A stretch of DNA of 10,424 bases from an uncultured Eubacteriales bacterium (GTDB lineage: Bacteria; Bacillota; Clostridia; Oscillospirales; UMGS1783). The notes under the pieces are model-generated. The model was not told the DNA's origin. It saw only the letters and a list, made by a program, of their open reading frames with translations, and did not search any database. Below, in pieces: positions 1-6,070 of this stretch. The translations under genes were made by a program, and so were the position numbers. Each line of letters begins with the position of its first letter. The first letter of the stretch is position 1. The stretch is taken from NCBI GenBank assembly GCA_900555065.1, contig USJY01000025.1, positions 1 to 10,424 of the forward strand. The letters are read 5' to 3'.

Positions 1-692
1 TAGTAGAACGCGCCCTTGCCGCCAAGGGTGATCAGCACGCTCTTGGCGCCGCGGCCCATGAGGATCTGCGCGGCCTTGCGCGCATCGTCTGTTGTCTCGA
101 CCTTGTCCAGGCCGGAGAAATAAGCGGCCTCGGTCTCGTTGGGCGTCAGGTAATCCACGCCCTCGAAAATGTTCTCCGGCATCTCGCAGAAGGGGGCCGG
201 ATTCATCATAATCGTCTTGTTGTATTTGCGGCCCAGGCGCACAAACTCCTGAATCGCAGCCGCGTTGGTCTCAAACTGGGTAAGCAGGATATCGGACTTG
301 GCGATCTCCTCTTCTGCGCGCGCGACCTCTTCCACCGACATGGTGCCGTTCGCGCCCAGGCCGATGGCGATCCGGTTCTCGCCGCGTTCGCGGTGAACGA
401 GAATCACCGCCGCGCCCGTGCCTTCGGTTTCCGACTCATATACGTACTTTTCCGAAATGCCGACCTTGCGGAAGTTCTCATGCAGCGCGTTGGCAAAGTC
501 GTCCTTACCCGTCTTGACGATCATAGTCGTGTCCGCGCCGCACTTGGCCGCCGCAGTGGCCTGGTTGGCGCCTTTGCCGCCCGGGCCGGTCTTAATCTCA
601 TACCCGAGCACGGTTTCTCCGTCCACCGGATAGCGGGGAACGTACGCCGTTACGTCGTAAATGAAGCTGCCCATGACTGTGACTTTTCCCAT
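1..692 (-). CDS. rbsK: Ribokinase-family (PfkB) sugar kinase, 3' end cut by window edge
   Basis: Probably phosphorylates ribose or a related sugar with ATP in the cytoplasm. The 230 residues visible (about 305 is usual for ribokinase) translate cleanly from ATG at 692. The N-terminal beta strand with GSFIYDV is followed by the PfkB signature 1 region GPGGKGANQ at residues 36-44, then NPAP at 164-167 and TPNETEA near 183-189, an order typical of ribokinases. The second PfkB signature with the catalytic Asp (DTxGAGD) would lie beyond the left edge, so catalytic competence cannot be judged. The gene starts 7 bases after the stop of the aldose-epimerase-like gene, with a modest AAAGG ribosome site at 704-708 inside that gene's end, so the two are probably co-transcribed and translationally coupled. 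Family assignment is firm; ribose as substrate is inferred, since other PfkB sugar kinases look alike. Confidence 0.9.
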   Translation of the reverse strand, partial: MGKVTVMGSFIYDVTAYVPRYPVDGETVLGYEIKTGPGGKGANQATAAAKCGADTTMIVKTGKDDFANALHENFRKVGISEKYVYESETEGTGAAVILVHRERGENRIAIGLGANGTMSVEEVARAEEEIAKSDILLTQFETNAAAIQEFVRLGRKYNKTIMMNPAPFCEMPENIFEGVDYLTPNETEAAYFSGLDKVETTDDARKAAQILMGRGAKSVLITLGGKGAFY

Positions 693-699
693 TGTGCAC

Positions 700-1677
700 T
701 CAACCTTTCGTAATATCTATTTCCAAATACCATGTATAGGGTTCACCTGTTTTCAAAACGGAGAACTGGCCCCGTTCGCGCGCCGTATCTGGCCGGTCAA
801 ACGAGCCGGTGCAGACTTCCAGCGCCGCGTTATGGAACATACCGAGCCCGCCGCTTCCGTCATTCATCCAAAGCCCGGCGTAGGGCACCTTGTCTTTGGG
901 GAATGTGAACATCAGCCGCGTCCCGTCGGAGGGATACTGGTAGCCGAGCCAGCCCTCGGGCACAGCTTCGGAATAGTAGAACTTCCACGCGTCGCCCGCG
1001 CCCGCGCCATAGGCTTTGCTCATGTCAAGACGCGTCTTGCCGTCGACGCCATAGGGAAGCGTGCAGACGTCGCCGCGCTCGCCATATTTCTCCGCATTGG
1101 TGGAAAAGGCGATCTCCGCCTTCGCGCCGTCGGGATAGGGGCTGAGCACATACCCGCCCTCTTCCGCAGCCGCCATGAAATGCGCGGCCCAGATGAAGTC
1201 GAAGTCATGCTCTCCGGTATTGGTCGCGGTAAATTCAATGCGCAGCCCGCCGCGCGCGTTGTCGGTAATGCGCTTTTCAAAGGTATAGGGCAGTATGCCC
1301 GATTTCATGTATGTACAGACGGCGCCGTCGCGTTCGGTAAATTCATGCGGAACGCGTGCAACCTCGCCGTGGTCCAGATACTCCAGGCCCTTCAGCGGTC
1401 CGTCAGGATAGGCCCATGGGTCGATGGTGGGGAACATGTCGTCGTATGCGGCGCATTCCGCCTCTGTGTAAGAGGTGTCCAGGCCCAGCTTGCGGTATTT
1501 TTCTTCCTTGCGCTGGGCAAGATAGTCGCGGCCTGTCTCCCGGAGCACGAGCGACGTAAGCTTACCGCCCTGGGAGGGCAGGAAGGTGGCCTCCAGCTTG
1601 TCGGTCACGACGATTACGGATTCAATATCTTTGTACATGCCTTTTTTTACTTGAATGCCCATTGTCTTTCGAGGCAT
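700..1677 (-). CDS. Aldose 1-epimerase-like (galactose mutarotase superfamily) protein
   Basis: A 325-residue protein of the galactose-mutarotase-like beta-sandwich superfamily, which interconverts alpha and beta anomers of free aldoses or binds sugars. Visible support: a VTDKLEATFLPSQGGKLTSL-type opening strand (residues 24-43), a His in the LDHGEVAR segment (H103), a second His in WAAHFMAA (H166, where GalM has its proton-donor His), and a Glu in ALEVCTG (E287, the position of the catalytic Glu). Length fits the family, but the sequence is divergent from true GalM, so the sugar is unknown. Start choice: ATG at 1677 has AAGAGG 5 bases upstream and a stronger AGGAGG 13 bases upstream; an internal ATG at 1662 (MGIQVKKG) is an alternative. 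It is the first gene of a unit with the ribokinase-like gene, behind a promoter at 1737-1765. The role inferred is supplying the right anomer to the kinase. Confidence 0.82.
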   Translation of the reverse strand: MPRKTMGIQVKKGMYKDIESVIVVTDKLEATFLPSQGGKLTSLVLRETGRDYLAQRKEEKYRKLGLDTSYTEAECAAYDDMFPTIDPWAYPDGPLKGLEYLDHGEVARVPHEFTERDGAVCTYMKSGILPYTFEKRITDNARGGLRIEFTATNTGEHDFDFIWAAHFMAAAEEGGYVLSPYPDGAKAEIAFSTNAEKYGERGDVCTLPYGVDGKTRLDMSKAYGAGAGDAWKFYYSEAVPEGWLGYQYPSDGTRLMFTFPKDKVPYAGLWMNDGSGGLGMFHNAALEVCTGSFDRPDTARERGQFSVLKTGEPYTWYLEIDITKG

Positions 1678-1711
1678 AAATGCCTCTTTTCCTCCTCTCG
1701 GTTCGAGATTT

Positions 1712-1730
1712 TATAATGGAACATATTATA
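1712..1730. promoter_or_regulatory. Inverted repeat at the predicted start of transcription
   Basis: TATAAT and ATTATA arms separated by 7 bases sit at about +1 to +19 of the epimerase-kinase transcript. This is a repressor-like position. The arms are AT-only and could be chance in an AT-rich leader, so support is weak. Confidence 0.3.
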
Positions 1731-1736
1731 TTAGTT

Positions 1737-1765
1737 ATCATACCATAAGTTGGCGAAAAAATCAA
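1737..1765 (-). promoter_or_regulatory. Sigma-A type promoter of the epimerase-kinase unit
   Basis: On the minus strand TTGATT (1765-1760) is followed after 17 bases by TATGAT (1742-1737), which is preceded by TGG, an extended -10 arrangement. Transcription would begin near 1730, giving a leader of about 50 bases before the ATG at 1677. A consensus TATAAT at 1730-1725 is an alternative -10 box but has no matching -35. Read from sequence only. Confidence 0.6.
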
Positions 1766-1770
1766 AATAT

Positions 1771-1782
1771 TTTGCATGCAAA
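1771..1782. promoter_or_regulatory. 12-base perfect palindrome upstream of the -35 box
   Basis: TTTGCATGCAAA is a perfect palindrome whose edge lies 5 bases from the -35 box of the epimerase-kinase promoter, on its upstream side. Such a position suits an activator or repressor dimer. No regulator gene is visible in the window, so the binding protein is unknown. Confidence 0.4.
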
Positions 1783-1803
1783 TCAAAAATTACCGCAAAA
1801 AGA

Positions 1804-1829
1804 ACGTCCCGCCTGAAAAGGCGGGACGT
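1804..1829 (-). terminator. Rho-independent terminator of the small helical protein gene
   Basis: An 11-base-pair perfect stem (1804-1814 with 1819-1829, starting ACGTCCCGCCT) closes a GAAA loop. In the minus direction it is followed by TCTTTTT. It lies 24 bases past the stop codon at 1853 and separates this gene from the promoter of the epimerase-kinase unit. Confidence 0.88.
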
Positions 1830-1852
1830 CTAACACAAAATAGCTTTCAATT

Positions 1853-2281
1853 TTATAGAAATTGTTTGAGCTCCTGGATATTGTTCTCCTGCGTCTGCAG
1901 CAAATCCCGTGCCAGCTGTAAGGCCGCGGCGTCCGCATCCGGATTGTGCTTTATAGTCTTTGTAATTTCGATTACGCCCATCATATTCCCCTGCATCATC
2001 ATCTCCGCGATGTGTGAAGAGGTCTTGTCTATCAGCGTGTTCATCTTCGTGGAAACGTCCGACGCCATCTTCGCCATCGGTCCGATTGAATCGGGCTTTG
2101 CCGCCTGCCGCGCGAGTTGCTGCGCCGCGCGCTCGTTGATTTCGGCGTACTGGGTATGCTCCGCGCGCAGATGGGCGCGCATGTTTACGTCCTCTACCGT
2201 ATCCATAATGTTGTCCAGCGAATGCAGGCCCATCTGTGTGCCCTTGTACACAGCGTTCAGCACGACTGCCGTCTCGTTCAT
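1853..2281 (-). CDS. Small all-helical protein of unknown function
   Basis: A 142-residue protein with no signal peptide or membrane segment, predicted by eye to be almost wholly alpha-helical with about four amphipathic helices (roughly residues 3-30, 32-61, 68-98, 117-140), suggesting a four-helix or ferritin-like bundle. A methionine-rich patch MMMQGNMM lies at 94-101. The overall pattern (a short N-terminal MNETxxxLNxVYK stretch, a central xMAKMxSxxSTKMNTLxD stretch, then AEMMxQGxxMGxIEITK) recalls uncharacterised proteins I have seen in Clostridia; this is memory, not a search. Start: the open frame extends to 2320, but AAGGAGG sits just upstream of the ATG at 2281, so that is the chosen start. 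It has its own terminator and is probably monocistronic. The function is not known and I assign none. Confidence 0.75.
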   Translation of the reverse strand: MNETAVVLNAVYKGTQMGLHSLDNIMDTVEDVNMRAHLRAEHTQYAEINERAAQQLARQAAKPDSIGPMAKMASDVSTKMNTLIDKTSSHIAEMMMQGNMMGVIEITKTIKHNPDADAAALQLARDLLQTQENNIQELKQFL

Positions 2282-2532
2282 AACTGCGCCTCCTTTTCTT
2301 TCAGTATTTGCAGAAAACAAAGCGCTATGCGCATGCAGCGTTATTTTACAGAACCACTCGTCATTGCTTTGCTCCGTGATTGATCCGCGCCGGTTTTACG
2401 CGCTGTGCGCGAACGCGCATAGTCCTGCCGTAATCCTTGGGCACGCCGGTTTTTGGGGTTGTCTGCCGCCGTACGGATCGGGCCGAACCCCGGCCGGCTC
2501 CCCCCGGCTGCCATGTGCGCATGCCCCGCCGT

Positions 2533-2546
2533 ACGGGCCGGCCCGT
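2533..2546. repeat. 14-base perfect palindrome in the GC-rich spacer
   Basis: ACGGGCCGGCCCGT reads the same on both strands and overlaps the second CCGTACGG copy. Role unknown; it could be a protein site or simply part of the GC-rich repeat vocabulary. Confidence 0.5.
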
Positions 2547-2552
2547 CGCGGC

Positions 2553-2678
2553 CGCAGGCGCGTAGCCGCAAGCGCGTGGACGCAAACGCATAGCTGCAAG
2601 CGCATGGCCGCAGACGCATGGCCGAAGGCGCGCGGCTGCAAGCGCATGGCCGCAGACGCATGGCCGAAGGCGCCGGGC
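2553..2678. repeat. Nine-unit tandem 14-base minisatellite
   Basis: Nine consecutive 14-base units with consensus close to YGCARRCGCATGGC run without a gap. Units 4-6 (2595-2636) and 7-9 (2637-2678) form a 42-base higher-order duplication matching at 40 of 42 positions, so recent expansion by slippage or unequal crossing-over is likely. Units 1-3 are more diverged. A period of 14 is not a multiple of 3, which argues against selection as a protein repeat, although the 42-base unit does keep frame. Confidence 0.9.
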
Positions 2679-2756
2679 CGGAACTCTTTTCCCGGCATAC
2701 TGCGCCCGGCGCGGTAAAATAGAATACAGACCATATAATTCGTGATAAACATTACA

Positions 2757-2792
2757 AAAAACGGGCTGCGAAGTAAATCGCAGCCCGTTTTT
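2757..2792 (-). terminator. Terminator of the SDR-SDR-hydrolase operon
   Basis: A 15-base-pair perfect stem (2757-2771 with 2778-2792, core ACGGGCTGCGA) closes a 6-base loop. In the minus direction its 3' arm ends in TTTTT followed by TG. It lies 8 bases past the stop codon at 2800. The plus direction also has a T-rich tail, so it could act both ways. Confidence 0.9.
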
Positions 2793-2799
2793 CTTTTCC

Positions 2800-3567
2800 T
2801 TATTTGCGAATCGTAATGTATTCGCCCTGGGTGATAAAGGTGTACGCGTTATCCGGCGCGATCTCTGCCATAGCCGTGACGAACTTGGCGGGGTCGCCGC
2901 CGTGCTCGACAAAATTCCAGAAGTGGCACGGCAGAGTCAGCTTCGGGCCGATGAGCTTGGAGTACTCGGCGCACTCGCGCTCGTTGAGGTTGCCGAACGC
3001 GCCGTTGATGGGGGCCATCATCACATCGAAGTTCTCAGATGCGAACTGTTTTACCTGCTCGGGACGATAGGCGGTGTCGCCCGCATAGAAGAGCTTAAAG
3101 CCGTCGATCTCAAGGATCAGGCCCAGCGCATAGGGGGCCAGGTCGCCGTGATCGCAGTATACGGCGCGGATGGTGAAGTCGTCGAACTTGTACGTGCCGC
3201 CGCGCTCCATTACGGTGACATTCTCTTTGATGCCCATTTCTTCCGCATGCTTGCCGCCGCAGACGGAGGTGGCCAGCTTAGTATGGCCCGCGCCCATAAG
3301 GATGGGGATGGCGTCCACATCAAAGTGGTCGGGATGGTCGTGCGAGACGATAACATAGTCGAAGTCCAGCTCATCCGGCGCGAGGATCTTAGCCGTAATG
3401 CGCTTGAAGCCGGCCAGACGCGCGCAGCAGTCGGTCAGGTACATGTCCAGCCCGATCAGCTTGCCGGACGCGGTTTTAATGATGTAACCGGCCTGGCCTA
3501 CGAAGAAAATGGTCAGCTCGCCCTGCTGGGTTTTCAGGGCCGCTACCTTCTGTGCAAACGATGCCAT
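2800..3567 (-). CDS. UlaG-like metallo-beta-lactamase-fold hydrolase
   Basis: A 255-residue cytoplasmic protein of the metallo-beta-lactamase superfamily, closest by motif to the UlaG (L-ascorbate-6-phosphate lactonase) and COG2220 group. Metal-binding motif SHDHPDH at residues 75-81 (H76, H78, D80, H81), then CDHGD (H140), AGDTA (D164) and PCHFWNF followed by EHGGDP (H215, H222). PINGAFGNLNERECAE at 186-201 is typical of UlaG-like proteins. It is clearly shorter than E. coli UlaG (about 354 residues), so it is probably a relative with another substrate, and a lactone or cyclic ester is a fair guess. Start ATG at 3567 has AAAGGAG 10 bases upstream. It is the last gene of the operon, 31 bases after the second SDR gene and just before a terminator, so it probably acts in the same pathway as the SDR pair. 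Confidence 0.85.
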   Translation of the reverse strand: MASFAQKVAALKTQQGELTIFFVGQAGYIIKTASGKLIGLDMYLTDCCARLAGFKRITAKILAPDELDFDYVIVSHDHPDHFDVDAIPILMGAGHTKLATSVCGGKHAEEMGIKENVTVMERGGTYKFDDFTIRAVYCDHGDLAPYALGLILEIDGFKLFYAGDTAYRPEQVKQFASENFDVMMAPINGAFGNLNERECAEYSKLIGPKLTLPCHFWNFVEHGGDPAKFVTAMAEIAPDNAYTFITQGEYITIRK

Positions 3568-3598
3568 GTTTGCGTCACTCCTTTAATCAAAAGTTGAA

Positions 3599-4495
3599 TC
3601 AATAGTCGCCGCTGAAGCCTGCCGTCCAGCCGCCGTCGACGCAGATGACCTGGCCGGAGGTGTAGGACGCGTCGTCCGACGCGAGGTAGAGCATCAGCCC
3701 CGCCATATCGGTCGGATACGCCGGCCGCCGCGCAGCGATGTCAAATACCATGGAATCGGGATTCGTAAAGTTGGAATCGTAGTCCTCGAAATCAACGGTA
3801 TCCCACAGGAAATTGAGCTTGCCCCACGGAGCTGGCAGGCTGCCGGGAGCGAGGGTGTTGACACGGATGCCGTACTTGCCGTACTCAAGCGCCATGGAAC
3901 GCGTAAGCGCGCTGATGGCGAACTTCGACGCCACGAACCCGCACTGCTTGCGCAGACCCGTCACCCCGCATACCGACGATGTGAACATGATGCTGCCGCC
4001 GCCCTGTTTGATCATGTACGGGATCGCCAGCTTCGCCAGCATATAGGTGCCGCCGTGCAGGTTGACGTTGATATTGATCGCGTACTTCTCGTCGTCGAAC
4101 TCGGTCACCGGCTTGCGGTTGCCCCAGTTGCTGCCGCCGTTGCCGAACAGGATGTCGATCCTGCCGAAATCCTGAATAAACTGCTCGAACGCCGTCTTGA
4201 TCGCTTCGCGGTCGCCCAGGTTGACATGGTAATACTTCGCCTCGCCGCCCTTGGCTTTGATCGCGGCCACACGCTCGGCGCCGGCCTCGTCGTTAATATC
4301 CCAGATGGCGATCTTGGCGCCGGAGGCGGCCATGAGCTCTGCCGTCGCGCCGCCGATCATGCCGGAAGCGCCCGTAATCAGGGCGACGCGGTCTTTGAGG
4401 TCCGCCGTCATATGCTTGTACGGCTTGTGGTAGCCGTATACGCCTTCAAAAATCTGCTCGAACGAGTCGTTCGCTCTGTCGCATTCTATTTTCAT
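3599..4495 (-). CDS. SDR-family protein with Phe in place of the catalytic Tyr
   Basis: A 298-residue short-chain dehydrogenase/reductase fold protein. After a 35-residue N-terminal extension comes the Rossmann fold: TGASGMIG at residues 41-48, D66 at the end of strand 2 (suggesting NAD preference), NGGS at 119-122 where classical SDRs have NNAG, the structural Asn in NVNL (N145), the catalytic Ser in TSSVCG (S174), and FVASK at 187-191, where the family has YxxSK. The Lys (K191) is kept, but the Tyr, expected 13 residues after the Ser, is Phe (codon TTC). The C-terminal part has RVNTLAPG and VDGGW. Start: the frame stays open to 4585, but ATG at 4495 has AAGGAGG 8 bases upstream, partly overlapping the TAA of the preceding SDR gene (gap 13 bases), so the two are coupled. 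Enzyme activity is uncertain because of the Tyr loss. Confidence 0.88.
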   Translation of the reverse strand: MKIECDRANDSFEQIFEGVYGYHKPYKHMTADLKDRVALITGASGMIGGATAELMAASGAKIAIWDINDEAGAERVAAIKAKGGEAKYYHVNLGDREAIKTAFEQFIQDFGRIDILFGNGGSNWGNRKPVTEFDDEKYAININVNLHGGTYMLAKLAIPYMIKQGGGSIMFTSSVCGVTGLRKQCGFVASKFAISALTRSMALEYGKYGIRVNTLAPGSLPAPWGKLNFLWDTVDFEDYDSNFTNPDSMVFDIAARRPAYPTDMAGLMLYLASDDASYTSGQVICVDGGWTAGFSGDY

Positions 4496-4508
4496 TCTCA
4501 AAACCTCC

Positions 4509-5294
4509 TTAGAAACTCCTGACATAACCGGCGGAAAGGCCGCCGTCCACAGGCAGCACCACGCCGGTAATATACGCAGCTTCATCGGAAGCCAGGAACA
4601 AAGCCGCGTTGGCGATGTCCTCCGCCGTGGCGAGGCGCTCTACGGCCAAATGGCTCAGCTTGGGCTTGATCTGCTCTTCAGTCTGCAGATAGGCGGCGTT
4701 CTTTTCGTTTTTCACAATGCCGGCGGCAACGCCGTTGACGCGGATTTTCTCTTCCTTAAGCTCGACGCCCCACATCTTTGTGAAGCCGACCTGCGCCGCA
4801 GCGGCAGCGACGACCGGCGTCTGGTTCGCAACGGGAATCAGGCCGCGGATGGACATGACGTTGACGACAGCGCCCTTTTTGCGCTTTGCCATATCCTGCA
4901 TGGCGGCTTTGGAGAAGTAGTACACGTTATCAAGGTTGGCGGTGATGATGTCGTCATACAGATCCATGTCGAATTCATGCAGCGGTTTGCGGTCCTCAGG
5001 CGCAATTTCTTCGCTTTCGTTGTTGATGAGAAAGTCAATGGTACCGAATTTGGCGAGGATCGCGTCGCAGACGCCCTTAAACGTCTCTCTCTTGCGGATG
5101 TCGAGCGCAAAGCCTTCGGCCTGGCCGCCCGCCGCGTTGATCTCCGCGGCGACTTTTTTAGCCGCGGCCTCGTCCTTGTCGCAGACGGCGACTTTGGCGC
5201 CGTTCGCGGCAAACACCTTGCAGATTGCGGCGCCGACTACACCCGCGCCAGCGGTAACGACCGCAGTTCTTCCGCTCATGTCCGTTTTCAGCAT
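4509..5294 (-). CDS. SDR-family protein lacking the catalytic Tyr and Lys
   Basis: A 261-residue protein with the short-chain dehydrogenase/reductase fold. TAGAGVVG at residues 14-21 replaces the usual TGxxxGxG (Ala for the first Gly), D39 follows strand 2, NNES stands at 91-94 in place of NNAG, the tetrad Asn is N120 (TANLDN), and the Ser is S148 (NVMSIRG). The expected YxxxK at 161-165 reads VVAAA, so both Tyr and Lys are gone, while the next helix (VGFTK) and the C-terminal ITGVVLPVDGG are intact. The frame is otherwise undamaged, so it looks like a maintained protein and not a pseudogene. Start ATG at 5294 has GGAGG 8 bases upstream; an in-frame ATG at 5336 has no ribosome site and lies in the leader. 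First gene of the operon with the second SDR and the hydrolase. It may be a non-catalytic partner or use other chemistry; that is inference. Confidence 0.88.
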   Translation of the reverse strand: MLKTDMSGRTAVVTAGAGVVGAAICKVFAANGAKVAVCDKDEAAAKKVAAEINAAGGQAEGFALDIRKRETFKGVCDAILAKFGTIDFLINNESEEIAPEDRKPLHEFDMDLYDDIITANLDNVYYFSKAAMQDMAKRKKGAVVNVMSIRGLIPVANQTPVVAAAAAQVGFTKMWGVELKEEKIRVNGVAAGIVKNEKNAAYLQTEEQIKPKLSHLAVERLATAEDIANAALFLASDEAAYITGVVLPVDGGLSAGYVRSF

Positions 5295-5327
5295 TGTTTC
5301 GTTCCTCCAATTTTTATATGAATTTTT

Positions 5328-5345
5328 TATACGCAAGCCTATACG
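5328..5345. promoter_or_regulatory. Direct repeat at the predicted transcription start
   Basis: TATACG occurs at 5328-5333 and again at 5340-5345 with a 6-base spacer, a 12-base period that covers about +1 to +18 of the SDR operon transcript. It might be a regulator site; the short length leaves room for chance. Confidence 0.3.
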
Positions 5346-5351
5346 AAAAAT

Positions 5352-5380
5352 ATTGTATTACTTTTTCAGAGGATTTTCAA
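5352..5380 (-). promoter_or_regulatory. Sigma-A promoter of the SDR-SDR-hydrolase operon
   Basis: TTGAAA (5380-5375), 17 bases, then TACAAT (5357-5352) on the minus strand: five of six consensus bases at -10, four of six at -35, ideal spacing. Transcription should start near 5345, giving a leader of about 50 AT-rich bases. Confidence 0.75.
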
Positions 5381-5795
5381 CCCTTTTGAGGATATTCATC
5401 AGTAGTTTTTCGCTTACCAGGTCCAGTTTCCGTCCAAAAACAGGTCCGGTCCCTTCGTCCGCGCCGACGCCCGGACGCCGCGCGCCGAACGCGCTGAAAC
5501 AACAACCGCCGCGGGCCGCGCCGCATAAACACTCATGTCCATGTCAAGCTGCGCCCGGTCCGTTCACACTTGCGCCATACGCAGGCAAAGACCGCGGCCG
5601 GGACCGGCCGTCCATACAGGGCCCTGAAAAAAGGCGGGATTCCCCTGCCGGACAACCCGTCCGCACCTTGCGCCTGTGCCGAACACGGGGCGCGCCGGGC
5701 GCGGCGCAAGGCCAAGCCTGCGGCCGCTGTACCGCAAAGCAGGGGGCTACCCGGACGCCTCGAGCCGAACGCGCGCGGATGGGCTGTCCGGCCGG

Positions 5796-5816
5796 CCATA
5801 CGCCTGCGCCGTATGG
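5796..5816. repeat. Inverted repeat, 7-base arms
   Basis: CCATACG (5796-5802) pairs with CGTATGG (5810-5816) around a 7-base loop, inside the GC-rich spacer. No T-tract follows, so it is not a terminator. Confidence 0.45.
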
Positions 5817-6003
5817 AACGCATACCCATGGCCAGGCCTCCGCTCCGGCCGCAGCGCATATTACACAGCCGTCGGGCGCAGCCCTGCCGGAGACGCTCTC
5901 TGCGGCGGCTCCCGCGCCGGGATCAGCCGCTCCAAAGCCGCCGGCCGAAAGCGCGTTCCTGGGCCGCGGCGGCCTGCCCGGCGTCTCTGCGCCCCGTCTC
6001 CAT

Positions 6004-6024
6004 ACCGGCGCATACCGCGCCGGT
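6004..6024. repeat. Inverted repeat, 8-base arms
   Basis: ACCGGCGC (6004-6011) pairs perfectly with GCGCCGGT (6017-6024) around the loop ATACC. It is a stable hairpin on either strand and has no T-tract. Confidence 0.5.
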
Positions 6025-6070
6025 GAGCCGAATACAGTGCGCCTGCCATACAAAATGCCGTAAAATAACA

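Larger units (their letters stand above)
2282..2756. other. GC-rich spacer with no believable gene
   Basis: Some 475 bases lie between the promoter-side of the small helical protein gene and the terminator of the SDR operon. Overlapping open frames occur on both strands, but they are low-complexity, rich in Arg, Ala, Pro and Cys, lack ribosome binding sites and run through a 14-base tandem repeat, so I regard them as non-coding. The section from about 2390 to 2700 is strikingly GC-rich. It holds two copies of CCGTACGG (2469-2476 and 2529-2536, 60 bases apart), a 14-base perfect palindrome and the minisatellite. I could not pick a convincing promoter for the helical-protein gene within 2282-2400. 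Confidence 0.6.
5385..6070. other. GC-rich, hairpin-dense spacer with no believable gene
   Basis: About 690 bases separate the SDR operon promoter from the L17 terminator. From about 5440 to 6055 the sequence is very GC-rich and stays open in several frames on both strands, giving Ala-, Arg-, Pro- and Gly-rich translations with no ribosome site, no domain and no consistent frame, so I call it non-coding. It contains several short perfect inverted repeats (5595-5610, 5796-5816, 6004-6024), and the pentamer CATAC recurs, for example near 5577, 5613, 5798, 5821, 6001, 6011 and 6050. It resembles the spacer at 2390-2700 in composition and in lying between one operon's terminator and the next operon's leader. 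Confidence 0.55.

Noticed and set aside
661..1716. 351-residue open frame on the plus strand opposite the aldose-epimerase-like gene
   Set aside because: It mirrors the coding strand of a gene with clear family motifs, has no ribosome site and no recognisable domain. GC-rich codon use explains the lack of stops.
2300..2400. Promoter for the helical-protein gene, including a sporulation sigma factor type with CATA at about 2323-2326
   Set aside because: No pair of boxes with proper spacing stood out, and the CATA match is too short to support a sporulation sigma claim.
2553..2678. CRISPR array
   Set aside because: The repeats are contiguous 14-base units with no unique spacers between them, so this is a minisatellite.
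2341..2912. Overlapping frames across the 14-base repeat, giving repeated MAADAWPKA-like or AMRLRPCACG-like peptides
   Set aside because: Several frames on both strands give such repeats at once, as expected from a 42-base duplication. None has a ribosome site, and one runs through the SDR operon terminator.
4496..4585. Longer N-terminus for the second SDR (start at 4585)
   Set aside because: The extra 30 residues overlap the end of the first SDR gene, have no ribosome site, and the ATG at 4495 has a strong one.
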